Assembly: GCF_025758695.1 (NCBI RefSeq)
Contig: NZ_JANJQP010000001.1
Coordinates: forward strand, 310,001 to 374,000
Direction: 5' to 3'
Source: Oenococcus kitaharae
GTDB lineage: Bacteria > Bacillota > Bacilli > Lactobacillales > Lactobacillaceae
DNA: 64,000 nt
Part shown: piece after piece, positions 26,161 to 35,499 of the stretch
Numbering within the stretch: position 1 is the first letter of the stretch
Layout of the letters: every line of letters starts with the position of its first letter
Notes under the pieces: generated by a model
The model's database searches: none
The model's input: the letters and a program-made list of their open reading frames with translations, nothing else
What the model was told of the DNA's origin: nothing
Program-made: the position numbers and the translations under genes

Positions 26161-27889
26161 GCAAATCTCCTTCCGTCGCCAAACTGTCAGACATATTTTT
26201 TAACTCACCAGGCTGATTGATGAGATCGTCCAGCCTTCCCTGCTGCACAATGCGGCCGGCTTTCATCACGACAATCCAGTCCATTTGTTTCAGCCAATGC
26301 AGACGATGAGTGGCTAAGATCAGCAATCGATGATCGGTCAGTGGCAGAATCGTTTGTTTCAATGCATATTCGCTTTCAATATCGAGGTGGGCACTCGGTT
26401 CATCCATTAACCAGATACGCCGTTTGGGATCCAATAAAGCCCGCGCCAAAACAATTCGCTGTGCCTGCCCGCCGCTAATACCTCGATGAGACTCTCCCAC
26501 TTGGGTGTCTAAGCCATTTGGGAGGTTTTCCAGAAACGGACTTAAGCCTGCTTGATCTGCTGCTGCCAGAATACGTTGACGGCTTGCTTGTGGATCATAG
26601 AAAGCGATATTTTTTTCAATGCTTGCCGAAAACAGATAAGGGTTCTGCGGCATGTAACTCAATTGCTTTTGCCAACTGTCAGCATTCAAGCTCATTAGCG
26701 ATTGGCCATCCAGATTAAATGCAGGATTTGGCTGATCCGGCTGTAAAAAACCAGCCAAGAGATTCAGTAACGTCGACTTCCCTGCCCCGGACATCCCGAC
26801 AATTGCGATTTTAGAAAAACCGTGAATCGTCAAATTAAGATCTTGGACTGCATCAGCATTTTCAGCATAGCGATAGGACAAATGAGACAGACTTAATTGC
26901 GATTCTTGTGACCAATCAGCTGGCCGCATCACTATTCTCTTTGGTGCCTGCATTTCTAAAAGTGCGGACAATTCATGGAGTGCATTCTTACCGTCTAAAT
27001 TAGCATGATAATCCTCACCAAATTGGCGCAGCGGCAAAAAGAAATCTGGGGAAACGATCAAAACTGCCAGAGCTGGCGCCAAGGGCAGCTGCCGATTAAT
27101 TAAAGCAATCCCTAACATGACCGCTTCAATCGCGATGGATAATGTTGTAAAAAAATCTAAGGCAAAAGAAGATGTGAACGCCACTTGTAGGACAGACATT
27201 GTTTTTTTGCGGTAGTCTTCGCTAGCTGTTTTAACACTTTGACTGTATTTTTGACTAACAGCCAGCATCTTCAATGTCTCCAGTCCGCGAACTGCGTCAA
27301 GAAAATGATTATTCAAAGCGGCAAAGTCAGCATATTGGGCATCAGCTTTTTTTTGAGCCGCCAAACCTAAAATTATCATGAAAAATACAATCAGAGGCAA
27401 AGAACAAAATAAAATCAGACCGCTCTGCCAATTCTGCCAAAAAACATAGATCAGAATCAGCCAGGGAATGGTCATCAAGTCTGTAAACCGTGCCAAAATC
27501 GTTTCCAGATAAATTCTGATTTGGTCGACCCGTTCATAGCTTAAAGTCAGCAAATTACCGCTGCCCAAATGATCAACGATTGCTGGTCCTTGAAGCAGAA
27601 TTTTGGCATCGATTTGTTGTTTCAAATAATAGGCTGCTTTTGCCGCAAAACTGCTTAATTGTCGTGTTTGCAACCAGTCAAAGAATTGGCGCAGACAGAA
27701 AAAAATGAAAAAAAACAGCGTGGCAAAATACCAGGCTGAATTGATCTGCAAGCGCCAAGCGGCTGTCAGTGCCTGTGTTAAAAACGCTGCTTGTCCAACA
27801 ATTGCCAGCCCCTTTAAGAGGGCATAAACGGTCGAATAGATCAGGCAGCGTTTAATCCCAGGCAGTTTCCAAAGATGCTCATCAATCAT
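26141..27889 (-). CDS. cydD: ABC exporter subunit CydD (bd oxidase assembly)
   Basis: A 582-residue half-transporter, the partner of CydC. Membrane helices occupy about 10-300. The ATPase has Walker A GMSGAGKST, signature GISGGQAQRIVLAR, Walker B IWLMDEPSAHLD and H-loop LATHR. The longer frame to 27964 would overlap cydB by 64 bases, so ATG 27889, 11 bases after the cydB stop, is preferred (MIDEHLWKLPG). No strong SD is visible there; coupling to cydB translation is likely. Confidence 0.9.
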   Translation of the reverse strand: MIDEHLWKLPGIKRCLIYSTVYALLKGLAIVGQAAFLTQALTAAWRLQINSAWYFATLFFFIFFCLRQFFDWLQTRQLSSFAAKAAYYLKQQIDAKILLQGPAIVDHLGSGNLLTLSYERVDQIRIYLETILARFTDLMTIPWLILIYVFWQNWQSGLILFCSLPLIVFFMIILGLAAQKKADAQYADFAALNNHFLDAVRGLETLKMLAVSQKYSQSVKTASEDYRKKTMSVLQVAFTSSFALDFFTTLSIAIEAVMLGIALINRQLPLAPALAVLIVSPDFFLPLRQFGEDYHANLDGKNALHELSALLEMQAPKRIVMRPADWSQESQLSLSHLSYRYAENADAVQDLNLTIHGFSKIAIVGMSGAGKSTLLNLLAGFLQPDQPNPAFNLDGQSLMSLNADSWQKQLSYMPQNPYLFSASIEKNIAFYDPQASRQRILAAADQAGLSPFLENLPNGLDTQVGESHRGISGGQAQRIVLARALLDPKRRIWLMDEPSAHLDIESEYALKQTILPLTDHRLLILATHRLHWLKQMDWIVVMKAGRIVQQGRLDDLINQPGELKNMSDSLATEGDLHAAADI

Positions 27890-27900
27890 GTAAAAGCGGC

Positions 27901-28920
27901 CTAGTAGGTCTCGCTCCCATTTGCCAAATCTACCTTGGTCCGACGCTGAATCCAATAACTCCAAGCGAAATAAATCAGAACAATCGGCAGCAATACAAGC
28001 AGTACACCAGTCATGATGTCCAGCGTTAATGGCGACGCAGAAGCATTGTGGATTAAGAGGTCGTTTTTGCTTTGCGTTGCAATCATGACCCGAGGGAAAA
28101 TGCCGTTAAATATAAAAGCCATAATCAAAATTAGACTTAAACCCGAGGCCAGAAAGGCATGCCCACTATGACCGAAACGCGCGCTAATATGACCCCAAAC
28201 CGTCAGCAGCACAATCACAATTAGGATGACGCTACTGCTAATCGCATGGCGGGCAAAGAAATCAGTTTGAAAAATAGCGAGTAAGGCAAAAAGTACCAAT
28301 ACCGGGTAAACCAGCCAGTACAGCTTATCCGCCATATTCATCGCACGCGCATGCAGGTCGTTTTTCGTTTTCAAACTCAAATAATTCAGGCCATGGATAA
28401 AACACAAATATGTCACTGCTAAGCCGCCAACGACCGATAGCCAATTAACGACGACACCAAATCCAGCCCAGACGTTCCCTTGTGCATCCATCGGGACGCC
28501 TTGAATCATACTAGTCAGCATCATGCCCAGCAAAAAAGGTGCAAACAAGCAGCCGATAAAATTAGCCCAAAGCCAAGTCGACCGTTCAAATTTTGTCTGT
28601 GCATGAACGCCGAACTCAAAGGACACGCCTCGGAAAATCAATGCGATCAAGATCAAAAACAAGAGAATGTAATAACCTGAAAATAGGCTTGCATACCATA
28701 GTGGAAAAGAGGCAAACATAGCTCCGCCGGCTGTGATCAGCCAGACTTCGTTGCCATCCCAATGCGGCGCAACCGACCGTAAAACTTGTTGGCGTTCTTG
28801 GTCATCCACTGCGAAGAAGCGAGTTGCCATCCCGATCCCGAAATCAAAGCCTTCAAAAAAGATAAACCCCGCAAACAGGATGCCGATCACGACAAACCAT
28901 AGAATTTGTAAAAATGTCAT
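27901..28920 (-). CDS. cydB: Cytochrome bd ubiquinol/menaquinol oxidase subunit II
   Basis: A 339-residue membrane subunit with about eight to nine helices, opening with LQILWFVVIGILFAGFIFFEGFDFG, the conserved CydB start. DGNEVWLITAGGAMFASFPLWYA (split here for clarity: DGNEVWLITAGG, then AMFASFPLWYA) is the core family signature. It pairs with CydA in reducing oxygen to water. Its ATG overlaps the cydA stop by 4 bases (ATGA), so the two are translationally coupled. Confidence 0.95.
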   Translation of the reverse strand: MTFLQILWFVVIGILFAGFIFFEGFDFGIGMATRFFAVDDQERQQVLRSVAPHWDGNEVWLITAGGAMFASFPLWYASLFSGYYILLFLILIALIFRGVSFEFGVHAQTKFERSTWLWANFIGCLFAPFLLGMMLTSMIQGVPMDAQGNVWAGFGVVVNWLSVVGGLAVTYLCFIHGLNYLSLKTKNDLHARAMNMADKLYWLVYPVLVLFALLAIFQTDFFARHAISSSVILIVIVLLTVWGHISARFGHSGHAFLASGLSLILIMAFIFNGIFPRVMIATQSKNDLLIHNASASPLTLDIMTGVLLVLLPIVLIYFAWSYWIQRRTKVDLANGSETY

Positions 28921-30362
28921 GAGTTAAAAGCCTCCTTATCAAGCGGATCCACTGGCTGCGCATAAGCGCTATCCTCATCTTCCTCTTTATCCGGCCCATC
29001 GATCAGCGTTTTCCTTGCGTAATAAAACATAAACGCACCAATAAATGAAAAGAGCAGGAAATAAACAATATTCGTAAAGAGCAAGGCTCCTACGGTGCTT
29101 GTTGGTGAAACGGCATCGGCAATTGTCTGCAGCCCATATACAACCCATGGATAACGGCCCATTTCCGTAATAATCCAACCGCAGCTGTTAACGACAAAGG
29201 GCACAAAAGTCATGATGCCCAAAACCCATAGCATCCATTTACTTTTTGACAACAAATCTTTTTTGGCACGGCTAAAGAAAAGTCCTAGCAAACTGATCAA
29301 AAAGACCAGCATGCCGCCTCCGGCCATGACACGAAAACTCCAGAAAAGTGTTTTCACTGGGACGTAGTAATCCATGTTTTTACCGAATTTTTTGTCATAC
29401 TTAGCATGCAGCTCTCGGCTGACCGAATTCATACCGGTCACAGAACCCGTCAATTTGTGATACGACAGCAAAGAAAGCATGTATGGCACATCAATCGACG
29501 GGTTGACTGCTTTTTTCTTTGTATCAATCAAGGCAATAACCCGCCAAGGGGCGGGACTGCCAGTATCTTTGTAAACTGCTTCTGTGGCAGCAAACTTCAT
29601 TGGTTGGTCTTTAATAATAAACTGCGTCTGCATATCACCCGTGGCAACGGCGAGTCCAGAAGAAATCAAACCGACCAGCAAAGCAATTCGAAGGGATTTT
29701 ATATGAAAATCATGATTCTGTTTCCAAAGCAGGCCAAAGGCAGCCATGCCAGCGACCACCATTGCGCCAGTCGTGAAGGAGGCAAAAACAACATGTGGAA
29801 ATTCCCGCCAAAGCTGTGGATTAGCCAGAACCGACCAAAAATTAACCAACCGAACATGGCCAGTCACACGATTAATCATAAAGCCGGTCGGATGCTGCAT
29901 AAAACTATTGGCAGCCAAAATCCATAAAGCAGACAAAACAGAGCCGATCCAAGTCAGCCACATGAATAAGGCATGCAGGCCAGGTTTGAATTTATCCCAA
30001 GTAAACATCCATACACCCAGCATCGTCGACTCCAAAAAGAAAGCCAATAAGGCTTCAATCGCGAGTGGGGCGCCGAAAATATCGCCCATAAAACGAGAAT
30101 AATTGGACCAGTTCATCCCAAACTGGAATTCCTGGATAATCCCTGTGACAACGCCAACAGCAAAACTCAAAAGAAAAATTTTGCTCCAAAACTTTGTCAT
30201 TTTTAAATAGACGGGTTTCTTAGTGTGGACGTAAGCCGTCTCCATGATGGCAACAATTAACCCAAGACCCATCGAAAGCGGTACGTACAAAAAATGAAAC
30301 AAGGTCGTCATCGCGAATTGAAAACGTGAGAGCGAGATAACATTCATGAGGACATAAGACAT
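28917..30362 (-). CDS. cydA: Cytochrome bd quinol oxidase subunit I
   Basis: A 481-residue heme-carrying subunit. SLSRFQFAMTTLFHFLYVPL places the conserved heme b595 His at residue 23 near the first helix. GRYPWVVYGLQTIADAVSP near the C-terminus is a strong CydA signature. The Q-loop region between helices 6 and 7 is of the short type, as in Firmicutes. SD AAGGGAAG lies about 9 nt before ATG 30362. Lactic bacteria usually need external heme for this enzyme to work; no heme biosynthesis gene is in the window. Confidence 0.95.
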   Translation of the reverse strand: MSYVLMNVISLSRFQFAMTTLFHFLYVPLSMGLGLIVAIMETAYVHTKKPVYLKMTKFWSKIFLLSFAVGVVTGIIQEFQFGMNWSNYSRFMGDIFGAPLAIEALLAFFLESTMLGVWMFTWDKFKPGLHALFMWLTWIGSVLSALWILAANSFMQHPTGFMINRVTGHVRLVNFWSVLANPQLWREFPHVVFASFTTGAMVVAGMAAFGLLWKQNHDFHIKSLRIALLVGLISSGLAVATGDMQTQFIIKDQPMKFAATEAVYKDTGSPAPWRVIALIDTKKKAVNPSIDVPYMLSLLSYHKLTGSVTGMNSVSRELHAKYDKKFGKNMDYYVPVKTLFWSFRVMAGGGMLVFLISLLGLFFSRAKKDLLSKSKWMLWVLGIMTFVPFVVNSCGWIITEMGRYPWVVYGLQTIADAVSPTSTVGALLFTNIVYFLLFSFIGAFMFYYARKTLIDGPDKEEDEDSAYAQPVDPLDKEAFNS

Positions 30363-30383
30363 ATGATTCGGCTTCCCTTCTCT

Positions 30384-31556
30384 TTATTTGCTCTCCAGCA
30401 TCGTCTTAAAATGTGCTAATTCCAGTACCGAGCGATCATTGACAATGCGCTTCAAAGGTGCGACTTTTAGGCCCTTTAAGTGCCAATGGCCGGCCAATAG
30501 CAGTTCGGCAACACCGTTGAAGGGTCCCAAAGAGCAGACAGTACCGAGATTATTGAAGACAAAGGGCGTAGTCGGTTTTCCTTGCAGCTTGGCCACAATA
30601 TTTTTAGCTGCAAGCGTCGCTTCTGCAATCGAGATCTGTCCAGTAGTCGGATAAAAACGGCCATCGGGACTTGGCACAGCTGAAACATCCCCGATCACAA
30701 ACTCATTTGTATCATCAGGCAATGACAAATCAGTCGACACAGCCACACGATTGCGGTGCTGCTGGTAGCCAGAATCGGCGATGACGTGGCTGCCCTTGAC
30801 ACCGGTCGTCCAGATAATGGTGTTAGCAGTAAAACTCAGATCCTTGCTTAAGACACTATTGGCCGTAATCTCAGTAATTGGTGTGTTCGTATGAATTTCA
30901 ACACCGTGTTTTTCCAAGTAATCAATCGCATATTTTGCAAGGTTGGGACGCAGCATAGGCAGAATCTTTGGTCCAGCCTCAACACAATAAATCTTGATTT
31001 TGTCCTTTGGCAAATCGTATTTTTTAATTAGTTCGGGCAGACGATAGACCAGTTCACCCAAATATTCAATTGAAGTAAAGCCTGCACCACAGACAATAAT
31101 ATGTAAATCGTTCTCATCCTGACTTTTGCTGTAGTTGGCAAGCGTCTTTTCAAGATGTTTCCTAGCCGCTAAAGCTGATGGCACATCGATCAAAGGCAAA
31201 CCAAATTCGTCAGCCCCTTTAATGCCAAAAGTCTCCGATTCAAATCCCAAACAATTAACCAGGTAGTCATAGCTGATGGCTTGAGAATTTTTTAGCTGAA
31301 CCTGCCGTTTTGAACGATTGATCTTCAGTACTTCGTCCTTAACAAAATGAACTTTTGGACTGATAACATCCATAATTTTAAAGGTAATATCATCAGGTTC
31401 TTTTGTACCGGCCGCAATTTCGTGCAATTGTGTTGATTCGTAGTGGTAATCATTTTTGTTTACCAAAACGATTTGGGCATCCGCCTTTAACCGTATCAGC
31501 TCTTTAACCGTACGTAATCCGGCATAGCCTGCACCCAAGACAACAATTTTTTTCAT
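30384..31556 (-). CDS. ndh: Type II NADH dehydrogenase (NDH-2)
   Basis: A 390-residue membrane-associated flavoprotein passing electrons from NADH to the quinone pool. The N-terminal FAD site VVLGAGYAGLRT, the NADH site ICGAGFTSIEYLGEL (about 165), and the C-terminal FAD contact FVIGDVSAV (about 287) are all intact, with TGQISIAEA in place of the usual AQxAxQ quinone-site motif. ATG 31556 is chosen because GGAGACGA lies just before it. It heads the cyd operon, 21 bases before cydA, as the electron entry point. Confidence 0.92.
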   Translation of the reverse strand: MKKIVVLGAGYAGLRTVKELIRLKADAQIVLVNKNDYHYESTQLHEIAAGTKEPDDITFKIMDVISPKVHFVKDEVLKINRSKRQVQLKNSQAISYDYLVNCLGFESETFGIKGADEFGLPLIDVPSALAARKHLEKTLANYSKSQDENDLHIIVCGAGFTSIEYLGELVYRLPELIKKYDLPKDKIKIYCVEAGPKILPMLRPNLAKYAIDYLEKHGVEIHTNTPITEITANSVLSKDLSFTANTIIWTTGVKGSHVIADSGYQQHRNRVAVSTDLSLPDDTNEFVIGDVSAVPSPDGRFYPTTGQISIAEATLAAKNIVAKLQGKPTTPFVFNNLGTVCSLGPFNGVAELLLAGHWHLKGLKVAPLKRIVNDRSVLELAHFKTMLESK

Positions 31557-31641
31557 AAACTCGTCTCCATGATAAAATCCCAAGATTTTTGATTTGCAGG
31601 ATTGACCTAAAAGCTGAGAAACCGCTCCAAATCAATTAAAC

Positions 31642-31668
31642 CTTATAATCATTTCTATTTTAGTCCAA
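31642..31668 (-). promoter_or_regulatory. Possible promoter of the ndh-cyd operon
   Basis: On the minus strand TTGGAC (31668-31663) and TATAAG (31647-31642) are 15 bp apart, about 85 bases before ndh. The spacing is short, so this is only a candidate. No clear Rex or CcpA site was identified. Confidence 0.3.
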
Positions 31669-31699
31669 TTTATCAAAAGCTAATTCACAATCTCACAAA

Positions 31700-33118
31700 T
31701 TAGTCCAGCATGGCTAAGGCCTTGATGGAGCGAATCAGAATTTTCATGGCTGGCTCGTAGTTCGACAGATGAAAATATTCATTTTTTTGATGTGCAGTCG
31801 ATGATTGTCCGATAAAACGCGTCCCATAGCAAACCCCTCGCGGCATCAGGCGGCCAAAAGAAGCACCAGCCGAAACATTTAGATGCGTCTCTTTGCCAGT
31901 CACCTCTTTGTAAATACGAAGCAGGCTCGTGACGACCGGATCTTGACTTGATAACAGATGCGGGGCCATACCGTCTCCTTCTGCTTTTGTAGTGATCCAA
32001 GGAAAACGGTCGGACACCAGACGGGCAGCCTCGTGTTCATGAAAGCCAACCGGATAACGCAAATTCAAGTTAATGGCCGCTTGATGACCGGCTTGCCAGT
32101 CGATGATACCGGCATTCAGAGTGGTCTTACCCATGTCTTTGGTTGTGACCCCGATACCCAGCTGTTCGCCAAAATAATCTTGATGCAGAACATGGCCGAG
32201 AAAATCCAGCCAGCGCGCCGCCGTCTTTTCAAACGAATATTGGCTAAGAAACAAAGCCAAATATGTTGCTGCGTTTTTACCCTCATCAGGCACAGAACCG
32301 TGTACCGAAAAACCGTTTAACACAAAATGACTGTTTGTTCCTTCTTGGGTCAAACTGCCAGTGATACCTTGATCAGCCAAGAATTTCTGAAAATCGATCT
32401 GCACTGTGGCCGCATCTAAATTAAGGACATCAGCAGTAGCAACGCCTGGAACGATATTAGATGCTTTACCAGCTTGAAAAGACAGTAATTGCGGTTCATT
32501 TTTGTCTGTCTGAATCGAGTCGCTATCAGACAAAAGATCCAAATGCGCTATGCCTTTTTCAGCATTCTCGACAATAAAATCACCATCTGGTGAAAAACCT
32601 AAATCCGGCCGGCCTTCAGCAGCAAAATAGCTGGCCATATCATCCCAGTCGTTTTCTTCGTCCGTGCCGATAATCAGACGCACTTTGTTTTTAAATTGAC
32701 CAGCCTGATCCTTTAAGGCTTTTAAGGCATAATAAACCAGCATATCCGAGCCCTTCATATCATCAGCGCCACGGGCATAAAGACGACTACCGACAATTTT
32801 CGGCACAAAAGGATCGCTATCCCATAATTCGCGGTCAACAGGGACAACGTCCACGTGAATTAAAATTCCGACGGTTTGCTTGGCATCCTTTGGCCCGATT
32901 TCGATATAACCAGCTTTGTTTGCCACATTGCCGGTGCGATCAAAACCATCTCTTTTAGCAAATGTGAGCATCTTATCTAGTGCGGCTTTCGGGCCGGGGC
33001 CAAAAGGATGCGCTTGATCGGCGTGCTGATCATCACGAATCGAATTAATAGCTAATAGTTCCTTTAAATCTGTCAGCCAAGCATCATGATTTTCTTCAAT
33101 AAAAGCCATTTCAGACAT
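31700..33118 (-). CDS. pepV: Dipeptidase PepV (M20A family)
   Basis: A 472-residue cytosolic zinc dipeptidase. LIHVDVVPV gives the first metal His-x-Asp pair, LYARGADDMKGSD the bridging Asp region, and GTDEENDWDDM the catalytic Glu pair. GASFGRLMPRGVCYG near the end is typical of PepV. It cleaves dipeptides, including Xaa-His and beta-Ala types. ATG 33118 has GGAGG with 6 nt spacing, better than the TTG at 33124. It overlaps the iminopeptidase gene by 8 bases and ends the operon. Confidence 0.92.
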   Translation of the reverse strand: MSEMAFIEENHDAWLTDLKELLAINSIRDDQHADQAHPFGPGPKAALDKMLTFAKRDGFDRTGNVANKAGYIEIGPKDAKQTVGILIHVDVVPVDRELWDSDPFVPKIVGSRLYARGADDMKGSDMLVYYALKALKDQAGQFKNKVRLIIGTDEENDWDDMASYFAAEGRPDLGFSPDGDFIVENAEKGIAHLDLLSDSDSIQTDKNEPQLLSFQAGKASNIVPGVATADVLNLDAATVQIDFQKFLADQGITGSLTQEGTNSHFVLNGFSVHGSVPDEGKNAATYLALFLSQYSFEKTAARWLDFLGHVLHQDYFGEQLGIGVTTKDMGKTTLNAGIIDWQAGHQAAINLNLRYPVGFHEHEAARLVSDRFPWITTKAEGDGMAPHLLSSQDPVVTSLLRIYKEVTGKETHLNVSAGASFGRLMPRGVCYGTRFIGQSSTAHQKNEYFHLSNYEPAMKILIRSIKALAMLD

Positions 33119-34031
33119 TGTCAACCTCCACCTCTCTGATAAATGCGCCTAAATGCTTAAAAAATTCTGCTGGATGATCTTGCGCATGCGAATGACCACC
33201 GTCTTTTGTCACTGCCAGACGACCATGCTTGAGATGTGCCAGCGATTTCTTTACCGAAGCAATCGGCATTGTATCGTATTCGCCGAAAGTCAATAAGACG
33301 GGCAAATTAATCTCGTCCAAGCGCTGAGAAACATCCCAACCCTTCATTGAACCTGTCACGACAAATTCATTATTACCTTGAAAGTGATTGTAAACAGGTT
33401 CAGCCATCATCGCCATCCCCTGATCCGGATTATAGTTCGGATCACGGTTCAAATAGGCTTTATACAGCGCCACCAAATCCTTGTGATAACGCTGATCGGC
33501 AAAATCACCGGATTTTTCGATGCTCTGCATGTAAGCTACTTCTTGTTCACCAAACATGTCCAAACGTTCCTGATTAATCTGGTCGACATAATCGGCAATG
33601 TTATCCGTCATGGAAAACACAATCCCAGCCTTTAAATGTTTGGCAAAATCCGGACGCAGCATGTACTCGTAAGTCAGCATCCCGCCCCAAGAATGACCAA
33701 TCAGATAAAAATTATCTAGGCCGAAAAGTGCCCTGACTTCATCAACTTCCTGAACATACCGGTCTAGTGTCAAATATTTATCAACTTCTGTCTGCTTGGA
33801 AAAATCTGGTGATTCGCTGTGAAAGGATCCTAATTGTTCATAAGCATAGATTTCAGCATCCAAACCGCCAAATTCCTGCAGCTGGTCAGCCCAGGGAATG
33901 AACTCGTTGGCATCATCGCCAGGCCCGCCGTGCAGCGCGAGAATCTTTATTTTTGCATCAGGATTGCCAAAACGGGCACCCCAGAGATCAAAACCGTTTT
34001 TCAAATGAAGAATCTGTGTTCGATGTTTCAT
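33111..34031 (-). CDS. Proline iminopeptidase-family alpha/beta hydrolase
   Basis: A 306-residue S33-family peptidase. HGGPGDD (about 34-40), YEQLGSFHS (about 64-72) and the nucleophile GHSWGGML (Ser about 113) are the PIP/PepI signatures, with GEYDT (acid) and GGHSHAQDHP (His) near the end. It releases N-terminal proline or other residues from peptides in the cytosol. No signal peptide. It overlaps the VanY-like gene by 4 bases and pepV by 8, so it is translated as part of a tightly packed operon. Confidence 0.88.
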   Translation of the reverse strand: MKHRTQILHLKNGFDLWGARFGNPDAKIKILALHGGPGDDANEFIPWADQLQEFGGLDAEIYAYEQLGSFHSESPDFSKQTEVDKYLTLDRYVQEVDEVRALFGLDNFYLIGHSWGGMLTYEYMLRPDFAKHLKAGIVFSMTDNIADYVDQINQERLDMFGEQEVAYMQSIEKSGDFADQRYHKDLVALYKAYLNRDPNYNPDQGMAMMAEPVYNHFQGNNEFVVTGSMKGWDVSQRLDEINLPVLLTFGEYDTMPIASVKKSLAHLKHGRLAVTKDGGHSHAQDHPAEFFKHLGAFIREVEVDNV

Positions 34032-34687
34032 GAGTTATATTGTGTCGGGATCGTTAATTTGTCCCTTTTTTCCTTTTTTAAGAGTGTGATTAATTCTTCC
34101 AAACTGAGATTTAATGCCTGCATATATCGAGCATTTTCAATCCCTACAAAACGAAAGTGCCAAGATTTATATGCGACACCGGTCTGAGCTTCTTTGTCCT
34201 TTGGAAAGCGAAGAATAAAGCCATACTTGCTGCAATTAGCGATCAGCCACTGCTGCGAGGATAGCTGGTCAGATGCTGCCGATAGGCCGCCCATTTCATC
34301 GAGAAAGCTTTTATCGATCAAATCGACTGCCAATCCCGTGTGGTGTTCAGAAGCACCAGGCTCGGGCATTGTTTGCAAAAGCTCGGATGCTGCCTCGATG
34401 CTTGTTAATCCTTGTTTTTTCAAAAGTCTGATTTGTCGATCATACCGCTGTTTTTGCTGGGCAATAGATTTGTAGCCGCAGACCAGTGTGATTTTAAACA
34501 TATGCCGTTCTGCATCACTAATCAAATGCATCAGATTGTCTAAAATGCCCTTGTCAAAAGATTGTCGGCCGATTTTAAAACGATCAAAAACCAGCTCAGA
34601 CCGCAATTGATGTTGGCGATTCACAAGTCTCAAAAAGGGATTATTTAAATAAGCTTCCTGCGGAAGATCAATTTTAATTTTTGGCAT
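34028..34687 (-). CDS. VanY-like D-Ala-D-Ala/LD-carboxypeptidase (M15B), catalytic Glu missing
   Basis: A 219-residue M15B zinc peptidase by fold. The metal motif SEHHTGLAVD matches SxHxxGxAxD. The second motif reads YKSWHFRFVG where family members have E-x-W-H: the catalytic Glu is replaced by Lys (codon AAA at 34168-34166, one transition from GAA). The metal His remains. It may be inactive, or have changed substrate. There is no signal peptide, unlike typical VanY or DacB proteins, so it would act in the cytosol on imported or recycled peptides. Position in the operon supports a cell-wall peptide role. Confidence 0.8.
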   Translation of the reverse strand: MPKIKIDLPQEAYLNNPFLRLVNRQHQLRSELVFDRFKIGRQSFDKGILDNLMHLISDAERHMFKITLVCGYKSIAQQKQRYDRQIRLLKKQGLTSIEAASELLQTMPEPGASEHHTGLAVDLIDKSFLDEMGGLSAASDQLSSQQWLIANCSKYGFILRFPKDKEAQTGVAYKSWHFRFVGIENARYMQALNLSLEELITLLKKEKRDKLTIPTQYNS

Positions 34688-34737
34688 ACAAATATTCTTT
34701 CACTGTAAATTACTTTTAACTTGAGTATACGCCGCAG

Positions 34738-35499
34738 CTATTTTAATGATGCCCAGACTAAAGAACCCAGTTCGGAAAACAGATTAATAATGCTAAGGCG
34801 GCTCTGCTGCTGGGAATCATACTGGGTCATTAAAATCATTGTGGCTGTCTGATTGCCCTTTTCAAACAAAATCGCATCGTGGTCAATGCCGTCATCCTCA
34901 CCACTTTTATTGTAAAACTTGGCTCGCTGGTCACTGGATTCAGCAAAAGATATTTCAAATTTATCCAAAGACTGCTGATTTAAAAGTGCACGCTTGGTCA
35001 AAGGATAATGCATCAATGCGGTCAAAGCGGTGGCCAGATCATAGACGTTTGTCAAATTATCTTCGGAATTTTTAAAATCCATAAATTTTCTCGCTAGAAT
35101 GGTTTTCGGATAACGACTGCTAATCCAATCGCGCAATGGCGCGAGACCGGCAAATTCGATTAAAGTATTGGCTGCGCGATTATCCGACAGGCTTAGCATC
35201 ATCGTGATTAAATCCGCTAGTGAAAAATTATCTGCCTGCAAAATTGACGTAATGCCTGCACCAAAAATCAGTGAATCTAATTTAGTTGTCTGTTCGGTCA
35301 ACTCCTGCTCAGAATAATGTGTCATGTAAAAATCTGCAATCATGAGTTTGATCAGGCTTGCACTAGGCAGGGTACGGTTAGCGTGATAAGTAAATTGTTT
35401 ATCTTCAAATGCCAAATAAAAAGAAAAATTGGTCGTCGGGCTGACGCCTTCCAAAATATCTTCAATTTCCTGGCTGATTTGCGAAAAGTTCATTGCCAT
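34738..35499 (-). CDS. Serine hydrolase, class A beta-lactamase-like
   Basis: A 253-residue protein of the penicillin-recognising superfamily. SxxK is at 48-51 (SLIK), SDN in LSLSDNRAAN (about 120), and a KSG in FYNKSGEDDGI (about 207) corresponds to KTG/KSG. All three active-site elements are present, so it should be catalytic. It has no signal peptide or lipobox, so it is probably cytosolic, which is unusual for this fold. Similar proteins in lactic bacteria are of unknown substrate; hydrolysis of a small peptide or amide is possible. SD AAGGAG precedes ATG 35499. Confidence 0.82.
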   Translation of the reverse strand: MAMNFSQISQEIEDILEGVSPTTNFSFYLAFEDKQFTYHANRTLPSASLIKLMIADFYMTHYSEQELTEQTTKLDSLIFGAGITSILQADNFSLADLITMMLSLSDNRAANTLIEFAGLAPLRDWISSRYPKTILARKFMDFKNSEDNLTNVYDLATALTALMHYPLTKRALLNQQSLDKFEISFAESSDQRAKFYNKSGEDDGIDHDAILFEKGNQTATMILMTQYDSQQQSRLSIINLFSELGSLVWASLK

